Shown here one piece after another: positions 1 to 11,137 of a stretch of DNA of 64,000 bases. The stretch is from Cercis canadensis (taxonomy: Eukaryota; Streptophyta; Magnoliopsida; Fabales; Fabaceae). Under the pieces are notes generated by a model, which was not told where the DNA came from, made no database searches, and saw only the letters and a list, made by a program, of their open reading frames with translations. Where the stretch lies: contig QAOA01004437.1 in assembly GCA_003255065.1 (NCBI GenBank), positions 1 to 64,000 on the forward strand, given 5' to 3'. A program made the translations under genes and the position numbers. Within the stretch, counting starts at the first letter, position 1; each line of letters starts with the position of its first letter.

Positions 1-1109
1 GGTGTCCAGCCCAATAAGCTAACTAAAGAAATCAGCAACCCAAAAGGATAAGGCTGAAGCAATATGGGCAACTGGCCCATTTCAACTAGCCCAATCAGCA
101 ACTAAGGAAAGTTGAAACTTTATTTCACCCTTGACCCAATCCACAACATGGCCCAAATGAAATAAAAGTGACATGGATCAGCCTATATACATAATTCGGC
201 CCAACCGAAAATAACAAGAAGTATGGATCAGCCTATATAGTATATACATAATAGAGATGTCCAACCTAGTAAATAAGTAGACTAAAATGAAATGGGCCAT
301 TCTAATAATAAATCAATCCAAAAATAAAAGATCATAAATAAGAAATTAAAAGCCCATATAACAATTACAACTAACCCAACAAAATGAATTAAGGAATTAA
401 AGGAATTAAAACAAATAAATGAAATGAATGAAACAGAAGGTTCACACGCAGAGAACTAAAATGCAACAATAACCCATCTCCTTCTTCCCTCCTAAACTAA
501 AGGCAAAACAGGAATTTCATTTTATTCTCTCATGAATCAGTGGCTAAAGTAAAGGTCTTCCTTCTCTACCGTAATTTTCTTTCAAAATTCTTCTACTTTT
601 CTCTCTCTAGAAATTCTGTCTCTCTCTTGCAAATATACCATATAGCAAATATACAAGATAGTAATTATATACCATAAAAATTTCAAATGGGTCACAGCAC
701 AAAAGAAAACAACACCTCGTATGCTCCCTGCTTCTAGTCTTTCTTTCTGTTTCTTTCTTTTTGTTCTTCACTGGTGCTGCCTTTGTTTTCCTTCTCTCTA
801 TTTTCTATTCCCTCTCTCTATGTTCTCTATTCTGCTATGTCTTTTCGTTTCTTGGGTCTTTGTTTTCTGGTGCTGTTCTATTTCTCTATCTCTCAGCACT
901 ATTGTTGCTTCCTTGCTGCTGTGTCTATTCTCTGCTGGTTAGTCTCCTCTGTCTCTCTGCTTTTTTTTTTTTTTCTAGCTCTCTGTTTCAGTTGCTACTT
1001 GCTGTGTGTCCCATTTCGGTTCTTGCCTCTTGCTTTTATGCTCTTCCCTTTGCACCCACGTCTCTCTAACTACTGCCCCATCTGTCTCTCTCCTTCCTCT
1101 TGCTAAAAN
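1..1109. other. Unassigned non-coding region, LTR-like in style
   Basis: No gene is recognised. The first 700 bases are AT-rich and sprinkled with GGCCCA/TGGGCC-type words. The stretch from about 720 to 1105 is strongly pyrimidine-rich (long TCTTTCTTT and CTCTCT runs), so its open frames are low-complexity translations and not genes. On the minus strand the TTGGGCC-rich style resembles the interior of the solo LTR at 39644-42421, so this may be the remains of a related LTR, but I see no boundary or target duplication. The region ends at a single N at 1110, after which a copia fragment begins. Confidence 0.35.
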
Positions 1110-1624
1110 ATGTCATCAAAATAATGTTTCAGTTGAGTTCTTCCCTACTTGTTTTCAGATCAAAGCCTTGAGCACAGGGCAAGTACTAGTTCAAGGCCCA
1201 AATGAGCACCATGTTTACAAACTTCCATTTACTACTTGCACTCCCTTTGGTGCTGCCACCACCATCAATCCATCTCCTCAACTATGTCATCAACACCTTG
1301 GACATCTGGCTAAACAAACACTCCATCATGTCTTGCATCACCATGATCTTCCCATGTCTATTGTTTCCTTTCCTTCTTATGTTAATTGTCTAGCAAATAA
1401 AAACCATAAACTGTATATATATATTGTTTGGACGAAATGAGGTGTCCACAATCTGTATATATTGTTGCTACAGTATTGAATACAAATAACTATTCTCTCC
1501 ATAGACTTTACGTTTTGTATTATGGTATCAAAGCTTTCTTTGCTTTAACCAACGCTCCCATACGATCCACTCTCTTTTCATCTCTTTTGTCTTCTTCTGT
1601 CCTCACACCTCTCCTCTCAGCAAC

Positions 1625-2474
1625 ATGGCCACGTCTTCCACCACCAACTCCATCCCCTTTCACTCCTTCTCATGCTCCCACTGAGCTCATCACTAACAAT
1701 GTCTCTAATCTTGTCATTAAGCTCAACAACCATAATTATGTTGCTTGGGCTAAACAAATGAAATCCATGTTGATTGGTTATGGTTTAGTGGGCCATATCA
1801 CAGGATCTCATCCCTGTCCTCTACCAACAGTTGAACATAATGGTGAGGTTATTGAGAATTCCCTGTGCACCTTTTGGGTTCACTATGATCACTTCTTATT
1901 ACTGGCCATTATGGCCACTTGTGATGTTGATGCTCGAGCCATTATCTCTCAAGCCACCACCTCTCAAGAAGCTTGGGAGTAACTTCGCCGACCCTTTGCT
2001 AATCGTTCCAAGTCCCGCATCATGGCCCTCAAGGAACAACTTTCCAACCTCTCTAAAGGCACTTCCTCTGTGTCTAAATTTCTCTTCAGTGTCAAAACCA
2101 TTTTTGATGAGCTTGCTGAAATTGGTCATCCATTGGATGACTTAGACTTGGTTCTTCACTATATATCTGGTCTTGGCCCCTCCTACAAAGAGATCGCTAT
2201 TGCTATCCGTATATGTGAAACTCTCATCTCCTTCGATGAACTATATGAGACCCTCACTGATTATGAATCATTTCTGAAGAAGGAAGAACGATATTATGAT
2301 GGTCTTATTTCTGCTCATTATACACGGCGCCAATCCCAACCTTTTCCCTCCCGTCAGCGATGCTTTACTGGTCTCAGGCATCAGCAAGGGCCTTTTGCCA
2401 ATTCCTCCATCCCACATGCTCCACGTAAGCCTGGTGCCTCTGTCATTTGTCAATTATGTAATCGCAGGGGTCAT
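1625..2474 (+). pseudogene. copia gag, copy 1 (broken)
   Basis: This is a Ty1/copia gag relic of the UBN2 type. The start is ATGGCCACGTCTTCCACC about 90 bases after the primer binding site. Compared with copy 2 it has one extra T near 1661 (frameshift), and it shares an in-frame TAA at about 1980-1982 where glutamine is expected. Downstream residues include the gag-like segments LVLHYISGLGP and YETLTDYESFLKKEE. The frame ends inside the zinc knuckle (CQLCNRRGH) because a foreign LTR begins at 2475. It cannot make an intact gag protein. Confidence 0.8.
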
Positions 2475-2729
2475 TGACGGGTGCCGAACCGTACAAAATT
2501 AAACTACTAATTGCAACTAAATTGTAGTATAGGATGCAACCAGTGTCGTCTCCCAAGGATTCACCAGAACAACTAATCTTTTAAGAACTTAAGCAAGAAC
2601 AGAATAAGGGGGGTTTTGTGTTGAATGCAATATACTAAGAATTAAGAAAGCAGTAAATTGAATTTATCAAATAAGAGAAAACGCAATCAACTCAAGCAGG
2701 CAACCAAACTCTAATCCATCCTTGTTCAN
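2475..2729 (-). mobile_element. Partial LTR, truncated at an N
   Basis: The stretch begins TGACGGGTGCCGAACCGTAC and matches the reverse complement of the end of the solo LTR at 54464-55766. The match runs to CTTGTTCA at the N (2730), where the sequence jumps back to copia protease coding DNA. The insertion interrupts the copia gag zinc knuckle. The missing part of the LTR and its second target duplication presumably lie in the assembly gap. By comparison with the 54464 copy, the element is in minus orientation. Confidence 0.8.
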
Positions 2730-2730
2730 T

Positions 2731-3175
2731 TTCTGAGTATGATGGTAGTGATCAACTCACAGTTGCTAATGGCACTTCTCTGCCCATCACACATACTGGT
2801 TCTAACTCTCTTCCTTCTTCTTTACAATTATCCAATGTTTTACTTGTTCTGTCTGTTAATGAGAACTTAATTTTTGTTTCTCAATTATGTCATCAAAATA
2901 ATGTTTCAGTTGAGTTCTTCCCTACTTGTTTTCAGATCAAAGCCTTGAGCACAGGGCAAGTACTAGTTCAAGGCCCAAATGAGCACCATGTTTACAAACT
3001 TCCATTTACTACTTGCACTCCCTTTGGTGCTGCCACCACCATCAATCCATCTCCTCAACTATGTCATCAACACCTTGGACATCTGGCTAAACAAACACTC
3101 CATCATGTCTTGCATCACCATGATCTTCCCATGTCTATTGTTTCCTTTCCTTCTTATGTTAATTGTCTAGCAAAT
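2731..3175 (+). pseudogene. copia protease-end/GAG-pre-integrase fragment
   Basis: The frame resumes after the N with DGSDQLTVANGTSLPI, typical of the region after the copia protease active site. It continues through the GAG-pre-integrase domain with the zinc-binding HQHLGH segment, and stops being pol-like after CLANK, where it reads into LTR-like DNA. A nearly identical copy of its second half lies at 1111-1400. The protease active-site DSG itself is not present (lost in the gap), and no integrase catalytic core follows. Confidence 0.75.
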
Positions 3176-3401
3176 AAAAGCCATAAACTGTATATATATA
3201 TTGTTTGGACGAAATGAAGTGTCCACAATCTGTATATATTATTGCTACAGTATTGAATACAATTAACTATTCTCTCCATAGACTTTACGTTTTGTAATAT
3301 GGTTTCAAAGCTTTCTTTGCTTTAACCAGTGCTCCCATACGATCCACTATCTTTTCATCTCTTTTGTCTTTTTCTGTCCTGACACCTCTCCTCTCAGCAA
3401 C

Positions 3402-3764
3402 ATGGCCACGTCTTCCACCACCAACTCCATCCCCTTCACTCCTTCTCATGCTCCCACTGAGCTCATCACTAACAATGTCTCTAATCTTGTCATTAAGCTC
3501 AACAACCATAATTATGTTGCTTGGGCTAAACAAATGAAATCCATGTTAATTGGTTATGGTTTAGTGGGCCATATCACAGGATCTCATCCCTGTCCTCTAC
3601 CCACAGTTGAACATAATGGTGAGGTTATTGAGAATTCCCTGTGCACCTTTTGGGTTCACCATGATCACTTCTTATTACTGGCCATTATAGCCACTTGTGA
3701 TGTTGATGCTCGAGCCATTATCTCTCAAGCCACCACCTCTCAAGAAGCTTGGGAGTAACTTCGC
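3402..3764 (+). pseudogene. copia gag, copy 2 (truncated)
   Basis: This copy lacks the copy 1 frameshift and reads MATSSTTNSIPFTPSHAP onward for 118 codons to the shared in-frame TAA (3756-3758). Six bases later it is cut by the Athila-like LTR starting at 3765. The gag segment contains the usual copia N-terminal pattern NHNYVAWAKQMKSML. Because the stop is shared with copy 1, it arose before the duplication. Confidence 0.75.
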
Positions 3765-5181
3765 TGTTGTGAAAATTCCAACGCAAGTGTACGTTGTCGT
3801 TTGCAAGTAATAAAATGAGATCAATTTATCGTTCCCACGAGGACTAATGTACCAACTACCGAAATAGGGTTAACCTTAACTTTATCTAATCAATCGATAA
3901 GAAAATATTTCAATGAAACAACTAAAAATAGAATAAAAACAATGTAAACCAGAAAAATAGCAAATTAAACCAGAAAAGTTATAGATTCAGCAAGAGAAAA
4001 GCACCTAGGGTTCCGACTTCACCATAATTACTCCCAGCTTTCATTCCAAATTCCATTAACTCCAATTTATCTTCCAATTTGCTAATCAAGATTCCCTAAT
4101 TTATTCACTAGCCTCTCCCAAGGTCTAGTGTAAATATCCCTTAACTACTAACCCTGTATATCCCTATACGAGTTACAATAATTATGAATTCATTTAGTTT
4201 TTTGGATCTTTTTAACTGATTACATGAGCCATAGAGGTATATTCCTATCCTCCATGTAACTCATGGCATTTACCCCAAGGAACTTGACACACAACTCTCC
4301 TTCCGGTCTCATTGTGATTAACAATTCATCTAATTATTAGCCAGACAATCAAAAGCATTAAGAGAAGAGATAAACGCTCAAATTTAAGAGATAAATAATG
4401 GAATTAACTTCATAAGAAACTACAGCTGGTCCCAATTAGGCTATATCGTACCCTAGATAAGAGAATTAGTTCATACTAGATGAAGAGAACAAGAAAGAAT
4501 AAAATTGAGACATGATTCAAAGGTAAAAGAGGAAAAACTCTGGTTTGAAGGTCAAATCAGCCTTGCATCTCCTCCCTTCAATCCTTGCTTTGCCTCCTTT
4601 GTGCCTCCAAAAGTGTCTAAGAACGAACCCTTTCTAATTCCCTAGCTTTCCTATTTATACCCCTCACTCTAAAGCCCAAAAACCCATGAGAAAATAAGCC
4701 GCATCTATAGAATTAAATTCGGGCGCCGCACCTCTGAAGTTTGGGCGCCGCACCTCTGACTCGCTGGAAGAAATTTGCTTATTTTCACTTTTGGGCGCCG
4801 CACCTCTGTATTTTGAGGGGTGCGGCGCTGAGCTGCTGTCTCAACATGTGTATTTTTTTGCATACGGGGGGTGATATTTTTTCGCATACGGGGGGTGCGG
4901 CGCTACTGTTTAAGGGGTGCAGCGCTACTGTTCAAGGGGTGCACCCCTGAGCTGCTGTCCTGGTTTTAAGTTTCATGCTCCAGGGGCCGCGACTCTAGGT
5001 TTTGAGCGCCGCAACTCTTGAATTCTGTCCCAAAAACTTCTCAATTCTTCAATTCTTTATTCTAACCTATGAAACCTACAATTTAACACAAAAGATCACA
5101 TTATATGATGATTAATCTCAATAAACAATCAAATACTTAAGTAAAGGATATCTAAAAAGTGGATATAAAAGCCACTCAACA
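3765..5181 (-). repeat. Athila-like LTR (3' LTR of the element)
   Basis: It begins TGTTGTGAAAATTCC and ends CACTCAACA on the plus strand, and pairs with 9835-11137. A core promoter on the minus strand reads GTATAAATAGG (near 4650-4662). Three exact copies of GGGCGCCGCACCTCTG occur at 4721, 4743 and 4793, with degenerate versions to about 5020, giving a GC-rich pocket within an AT-rich LTR. The same kind of pocket is in the partner LTR (10793-10975) with different base changes. Confidence 0.85.
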
Positions 5182-6390
5182 AATACCCCCAAACTTAACA
5201 TTTGCTCGTCCTCGAGCAAAGAAAAAGAAAAATAAAATTAAACTCAACAACTAATTAACAAAGTGAAAAATTTATTTACTAACCATACAGGCCTCAAAGA
5301 TCTCTATTAAGCACAACTCCTAAAAAATTTTCAAGATAACATGAATGTGTATAATTTCAACCCAAAGTCAATCTCATCTCAATCTCACTAAAATTTCCTC
5401 TGTGTGTGTAAGTATAGCCCTTGCTTACCCTACTCTCTTCACTTAAATCAGATTATGCAAATAAGCTCATAAACATAAATTCTCCACTTTTATTCTCTCA
5501 GAACCCCATATGCTTGCTTTTCATGTCAATCTCCTCTAATGTAAGCATTTCACAATATTGAGGATCAAAAGGACTTTTGATAAGCTTGTAATGTGTGGTT
5601 GGGTTAATGGTAGGATGATGGATAAACATATGGCTTAACTCACCCATCACACAAATTCAGTTTAGAGCAAAATTTAAGAGCTCCTTTCTTTCTTTTCACT
5701 TCTAACTCCCCCAAACTTATTTTCTTCTTTACTTNGGCTAAGGGTACGATAAAAGATCAGAAAATAAAATAGGGCTAAAACCACCTATCACACATAATCT
5801 GCTTTAGGACAAATTTTAAGAGCTCCTTTCTTTCTTTCCACTTCTAACTCCCCCCAAACTTATTTTCTTCTTTATTTTGCCATCCACCAATAGAATTTTT
5901 ACTTTTGGTCCACTACATTCCATACTTAAATTTTTTTTTTTTTTTTTTTTTTTTTTGGGAAGGGTGGGGTTTTTTATTTTTTTTTTTTTTTTGTTTTTAA
6001 TTTTATTTNNNNCCTTTTCTTTTCTTCACCAATCCTCCTTAATTTTCTTAGCTCTAGATGCTCTTAAGACTGAAAATGTATTTTAGGTGAAAGGTTCAAG
6101 ACAAAAGATCATACAAAGGGATAAGATCAGTATAGGTGACAAAGAAACAGGCTAAATTAAGCTCAATGGGGTATGCTAGGGATAAAATATCANGCAATTC
6201 AGCCCAAAAGAGGTTTAAAAGACTAAGTATGAGGAATAACTATTGTATAAAAAGTGTGTTCATCAAGCTGCTGGGTGGAATAAAAGTTATGGATTGTATA
6301 CCTGAAACATAAAAAAACATTGAACACACAAGCATGAAAATAAAATTAAACAACTAAACAAAAATTAAGAGAAAGGGTTAAAAAGATTGG
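5182..6390. other. Athila-like 3' non-coding internal region
   Basis: No coding region is seen. It starts at the polypurine tract and holds poly-T runs (about 5930-5990), gap Ns, and a block repeated around the N at 5735 (AGAGCTCCTTTCTTTCTTT near 5680 and 5819, each followed by CCCCAAACTTATTTTCTTC). A normal autonomous Athila would carry RT, RNase H and integrase here; nothing of them remains. Confidence 0.6.
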
Positions 6391-6391
6391 G

Positions 6392-7735
6392 TTGCCTCCC
6401 AAAAAGCGCTTGTGTTATAGTCCTCAGCCTGACTGTCTCTGGAATAAATTAACCAGGATCAAAAATAGCAGTAGAAGACTTCTGGAATTTTACTCCACTA
6501 TTTCTTTGAGCTTTGGATTGTTGGCAAGTCTCTTTTAAGCTCCAAACTTTATTTCCATCTCCAAAACAAGCAGATTTTCTGAGATGCTCTAAAAGAATCT
6601 TTTGGAATGACGGCTTCTTTTTCTTATTTTTCTTGTGAGATTCAGCTATAGGTCCTGGTCCAGTCATTGGCTTCTTGGGAATTTTTTCATCTTTGACCTC
6701 TAAATCAGGAGACTTCTCCTTGTTTTTCGTTCAAACAAGCAGATTTTCTGAGATGCTCTAAAAGAATTTTTTTGAATGACGGCTTCTTTTTCTTGTTTTT
6801 CTTGTGAGATTCAGCTATAGGCCCTGGTCCAGTCATTGGCTTCTTGGGAATTTTGTTATCTTTGACCTCTAAATCAGGAGGCTTCTCCTTGTTTTTCATT
6901 CCCATGGTGTGAACTCCAACTGGGTCTTGTAATTTATTGCTTCCATTTATAGTGTCAATTTTACAACAGACACTCACTTCTTCCGGATGCTTTATTTCTT
7001 TGAAAACTTTGAAGGACACTTGATCACCTTGCACTCTCAAAGTAAGTTGGCCCTTTTGCACATCAATAAGAGCTTTCCCAGTTGCTAAAAATGGACGAAC
7101 AAGAATAATTGGGATTTCTTCGTCCTCCTCCATGTCAAGCACAAATGCCTCCCAAAAAGCGCTTGTTTTATAGTCCTCAGCCTGACTATCTTTGGAATAA
7201 ATTAACCAGGATCAAAAATAGCAGTAGAAGACTTCTGGAATTTTACTCCACTATTTCTTTGAGCTTTGGATTATTGGTAAGTCTCTTTTAAACTCCAAAC
7301 TTTATTTCCATCTCTAAAACAAGCAGATTTTCTGAGATGCTCTAAAAGAATCTTTTGGAATGACGGCTTCTTTTTCTTGTTTTTCTTGTGAGATTCAGCT
7401 ATAGGCCCTGGTCCAGTCATTGGCTTCTTGGAAATTTTGTCATCTTTGACCTCTAAATCAGGAGGCTTCTCCTTGTTTTTCGTTCCCATGGTGCGAACTC
7501 CAACTGGGTCTTGTAATTTATTGCTTCCATTTATAGTGTCAATTTTACAACAGACACTCACTTCTTCCGGATGGTTTATTTCTTTGAAAACTTTGAAGGA
7601 CACTTGATCACCTTGCACTCTCAAAGTAAGTTGGCCCTTTTGCACATCAATAAGAGCTTTCCCAGTTGCTAAAAATGGACGACCAAGAATAATTGGGATT
7701 TCTTCGTCCTCCTCCATGTCAAGCACAACAAAGTC
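6392..7735. repeat. Overlapping internal duplications of the gag-protease 3' end
   Basis: The segment beginning CCTCCCAAAAAGCGCTTG occurs near 6392 and again near 7149, and the segment beginning AACAAGCAGATTTTCTGAG occurs near 6567, 6733 and 7318. Together they give a full copy of the protease C-terminal region (7271-7735), a second copy at 6705-7142 and a short third piece at 6449-6667. The copies differ by a few bases, so these are real or old duplications and not one exact assembly repeat. The duplicated tail probably follows the natural stop and is not translated. Confidence 0.75.
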
Positions 7736-9583
7736 CGCTGGGAAGATGAACTTGTCCACTTTCACCAATACATCCTCCAGGATTCCCCTTGGATACTTGA
7801 TTGATCTATCTGCCAATGTCAAGGAGATGGAGGTTGGCTTTATTTCTCCTATACCCAATTTCCTGAAAACAGAAAGAGGCATGAGGTTAATACTAGCACC
7901 AAGATCACAAAGTGCCTTACCGAAAGATATATTGCCAATAGAACAAGGAATATTGAAACTCCCTGGATCTGTTAATTTTGGTGGCAATTTCTTTTGTAAG
8001 ATTGCACTGCACTCCTCAGCAAGTGCCACAGTCTCATAATCCACTAGCTTTCTTTTATTTGAGAGAATCTCCTTCATAAATTTCACGTAGCTAGGCATTT
8101 GCTCCAAAGCATCTGCAAATGGGATATTGATGTGCAGCTTCTTGAACACCTCCAGAAATTTAGAGAATTGATTATCCAATTTCTTCTTCTGGAATTGCTG
8201 AGGGAACGGAAGAGGTGGAACATATGGTGGAGGATTATCTGGGAATAACTTAGATGTTTTCCCCATAGGTGTCACATGAGTTTCCACTGGAGTGTCTTCT
8301 TTTACCTCAGGCTTAACTGGCTTACTAGGCACCTTCTTGACAACTTCAGAAGGTTCATCCAAAGTCTTACCACTACGAAGAGTTATGGCCATGACATGCT
8401 CTTTAGGATTCACTTCTGTATCACTTGGCAATGATCCCTGCTGTCTGCTAGTGAGCATGGTGGAGAGTTGACCCACTTGCATCTCTAAGTTACGAATGGA
8501 GGCATCTGTTCGGGCCATGAATTGACTTGTATTCATGGTCAATTTGGCTAGAGCATCCTCCAAAGAAACCTTATGTGGTGGTGGTGGTTGATCTTGCACT
8601 GGTGCTTGAGCAGAATTCTGATTATTTCTCCAAGAAAAATTGGGGTGATTTCTCCACCCCGGGTTGTATGTATTGGAGTAAGGGTTGTTCTGCTTGCTTG
8701 GGTTTCCCATAAAGTGTGCTTCCTCTGACTTAGATGGAGAGAATGGATTGCCAACTTGGCAATTTGAGCTAATATGAGGACCACCACAATGATCACAATT
8801 CTCAGGAGGTGACTGAATGGCATTGACGTTCCGGATGGTTAACTGCTTAGCCAGAGAATCTATTTTAGCAGATAAAGCAGTGAAGGCATCAACCTCATGC
8901 ACCCCAAGTACTTTACGTGAAGTGGACCTCTCAGTAGGCCACTGATAGGCATTGGTAGCCATCTCCTCTAACAGGTCATTGGCATCCCCATATGTCTTCC
9001 TCATCAAAGATCCACCAGCAGCAGCATCAACTAGTGTCTTAGTGGAATTCAGCAAACCATTATAAAATGTCTGTAGCTGCAACCAGTCAGGGAGTCCATG
9101 GTGGGGACATCTACGAAGCAACTCTTTATACCTTTCCCAAGCCTCCTGAAGTGACTCATTCTCAAATTGATAAAATGTTGCAATGTCATTTCGGAGCTTG
9201 ACAGTCTTAGCTGGTGGAAAAAATTTTGCCAAGAATTTTTGGGCCAAAATATCCCATGTGGTGATGGTCCCTGTTGGCAATGCTTGAAGCCATGTCTTGG
9301 CTTTATCCCGTAATGAGAAAGGAAATAGGCGGAGGCGAATAGCATCATTACCAACCCTATTGTGCTTGAAAGTATCGCATATCTCCACGAACCCGGAGAT
9401 ATGAGCATGAGGGTCTTCACTCGCTAATCCACTGAACGAGGCTGACTAAACCATGTGGATTATAACTGGTTTAATCTCAAAAGAATTTGCTTCAATAGCT
9501 GGTCGCCTTATACCCGAATTGGTATCCGTGATGGAAGGTAGAGCATAATGACATAGTGCCTTAGGAGGGTTTTCTTCTGACAT
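7271..9583 (-). pseudogene. Athila-like gag-protease with one internal TAG
   Basis: A single frame runs on the minus strand from ATG (9581-9583, MSEENPPKAL) to a stop at 7271, about 770 codons, interrupted only by TAG at 9446-9448 (probably CAG originally). The gag core includes RLRLFPFSLRDKAKTWLQ and YKELLRRCPHHGLPDW. A zinc knuckle-like CDHCGGPHISSNC follows, then the Athila-type asparagine-rich stretch NPYSNTYNPGWRNHP. The aspartic protease has the active-site segment CDLGASINLMP and the flap/C-terminal segment IILGRPFLATGKALID. Related frames upstream of the ATG remain open, so the true start could be earlier. The near-intact gag in an element without RT fits a non-autonomous element, but the stop makes present translation unlikely. 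Confidence 0.8.
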
Positions 9584-9806
9584 TGTGTCTGTCAAAACTC
9601 TGGTAGACTCTCTTCTTGCCTTTCTATTCTTTCGACAGGTCTTCTCTATCTCAGAATCAAGTGGGATTAGAGATTTGCTTCCAGCATTTCTTATACACCA
9701 AAAGAAAACTCCTGAAAGTCTCAAACAATAAAACAATTAAATAGATCTGTGAAAATAAACGATTAGACTAAAATCAAGATCACTGAGTATTGATATTGAT
9801 AACAAA

Positions 9807-9830
9807 TTAGTCCCCGACAACGGCGCCAAA
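9807..9830 (-). promoter_or_regulatory. Primer binding site, tRNA-Asp type
   Basis: The minus strand reads TTGGCGCCGTTGTCGGGGAC, a few bases inside the 5' LTR that begins at 9835. This is the primer site usual for Athila-like gypsy elements and fixes the orientation of the element as minus. Confidence 0.8.
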
Positions 9831-9834
9831 AACT

Positions 9835-11137
9835 TGTTGTGAGAAATCTTAACGCAAGTGTACGTTATCGTTTCCAAGTAATAAGATGAGATAGAGTTAT
9901 TGTTCCTACGAGGACTAATGTATCAACTACCAAAATTGAGTTAACCTTAATTTTATCTAATCAATCAATATGGAGAGGTTTTCAAGAAACAACTAAAATA
10001 GGATAAAATCAAACTAAACCAGAAAACTAACAATCTAAACCAGCAAAAATGATAGAATTATCAAGAGAAAAATATCTAGGGCTTTTGATTTCACCATAAC
10101 TATTCCGATTTGCTATTCCTAATTCATTAACCAAGAACAATCTTCCTAATTGCTAGCCAAGAACCCTAAATTATTTATTAGCCTTTCCCAAGGTCAAACA
10201 AAAGTATTCCTAAGTTATGAACCCACGATATTCCTATGTGAATTGTGAACAACCTAGAAATTCACTTAATTCTATGTTCTTTTTAAATAGCTACACAGGC
10301 CATGGAGGTATATTCCTATCCTACATGCAACCTATGTTCTTAATCTCTATGATCTTTAATTACCAATTACCTCCCAGTCTCATTGTAATTATCTAATGAA
10401 CTAATTGGTGATCAAGCAATTAGAAGCATGAAGACTTGAGAAGAAGAAGACAATTTAATAAAGGAGTTCTTGAATTAAAGAAATAGAAAATAACAAATCA
10501 TCCTAGCTAGGCTACATCATAGCCCTAGAAGGGAATTTAGTTCATAGCAAAAAGGAAGAACAAGGTAAAATTAAATCTAGACATGGTTCAAAGGGAAGAA
10601 GAATAAGAACTCTGAAAAGAAGCCCCAATCTTGTTGTGCCCTTCTCCAATCCTTGTTTTTGCTCTCCTTCTTGCCTCCAAAAAGTCTAGAGAAGAATCCC
10701 CCCAAAGAATTCCTAAAATTTTCCTATTTATACTCTCTCTAAAAGCCCTAAAGAAACTAAAGAAAAAGGGCACGTATTCAAAAAAATCGCACGGGCGCCG
10801 CGGCTCTGGATTTTGGGCGCCGCAGCGCTGCCTCTCTGCCAAAAAACACAAATTTTCTCCGCGCGTGAGCGCCGCAATGCTGGATTTTCAGCCTCCGCAA
10901 TGCTGAGTTGCTGTCCCGCTTTTAAATTTCATGCTCTAGGCACCGCAACTCTGGGTTTTGGGCGCCGCAGCGCTTGAATTCTAGTCTAGAAACTTCCCAA
11001 TTCTTCAATTCTTCATTCTAACCTATGAAACCTACAATTTAACATAAAACATCTCATTAGATGATGATTAATCTCAATAAACAACTAAATAATTAAGTAA
11101 AAGAGATCTAAAGAGTGGGTATAAAACCCACTCAGCA
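9835..11137 (-). repeat. Athila-like LTR (5' LTR of the element)
   Basis: The plus strand begins TGTTGTGAGAAATCTTAACGC and ends CCCACTCAGCA, and it aligns along its length with 3765-5181. The minus-strand TATA core GTATAAATAGG lies near 10724-10736. Many substitutions and small indels separate the two LTRs, including in the GC-rich GGGCGCCGC repeats, so the insertion is old. Immediately to the right, hAT-related coding DNA begins. Confidence 0.85.

Larger units (their letters stand above)
1111..3764 (+). mobile_element. Tandem, rearranged Ty1/copia deletion derivative
   Basis: Two near-identical blocks (1111-1980 and 2889-3758, differing at scattered bases) each read: protease/GAG-pre-integrase coding end, then about 130 bases of LTR-like DNA, then an initiator-Met-type primer binding site (TGGTATCAAAGCTT near 1533; the second copy is TGGTTTCAAAGCTT), then gag. 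This order means gag-protease, LTR and gag follow one another head to tail. Integrase, RT and RNase H are missing at the same breakpoint, after the residues CLANK, in both copies, so the deletion preceded the duplication. Copy 1 gag is cut at 2475 by a partial LTR and copy 2 gag is cut at 3765 by the Athila-like LTR. The tandem structure is my inference; an assembly duplication at the N positions (1110, 2730) is possible, but the scattered differences argue against an exact artefact. Confidence 0.75.
3765..11137 (-). mobile_element. Athila-like Ty3/gypsy element lacking RT-INT
   Basis: On the minus strand the order is 5' LTR (9835-11137), primer binding site, gag-protease, polypurine tract and 3' LTR (3765-5181). 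The primer binding site (about 9807-9830; TTGGCGCCGTTGTCGGGGAC on the minus strand) fits a tRNA-Asp primer, usual for Athila. The polypurine tract (TTAAGTTTGGGGGTATT, minus strand) abuts the 3' LTR. Only about 1.2 kb of AT-rich non-coding DNA separates protease from the 3' LTR, so RT, RNase H and integrase are absent. Flanks TTCGC and TTATC do not match, so the original target duplication is lost and the ends have probably recombined with other insertions. Single Ns at 5735 and 6193 and NNNN at 6009-6012 mark gaps. Confidence 0.85.

Noticed and set aside
721..1106. Three overlapping open frames rich in F, L, S and C
   Set aside because: They are translations of one pyrimidine-rich low-complexity stretch in different frames; no homology, start context or conserved motif.
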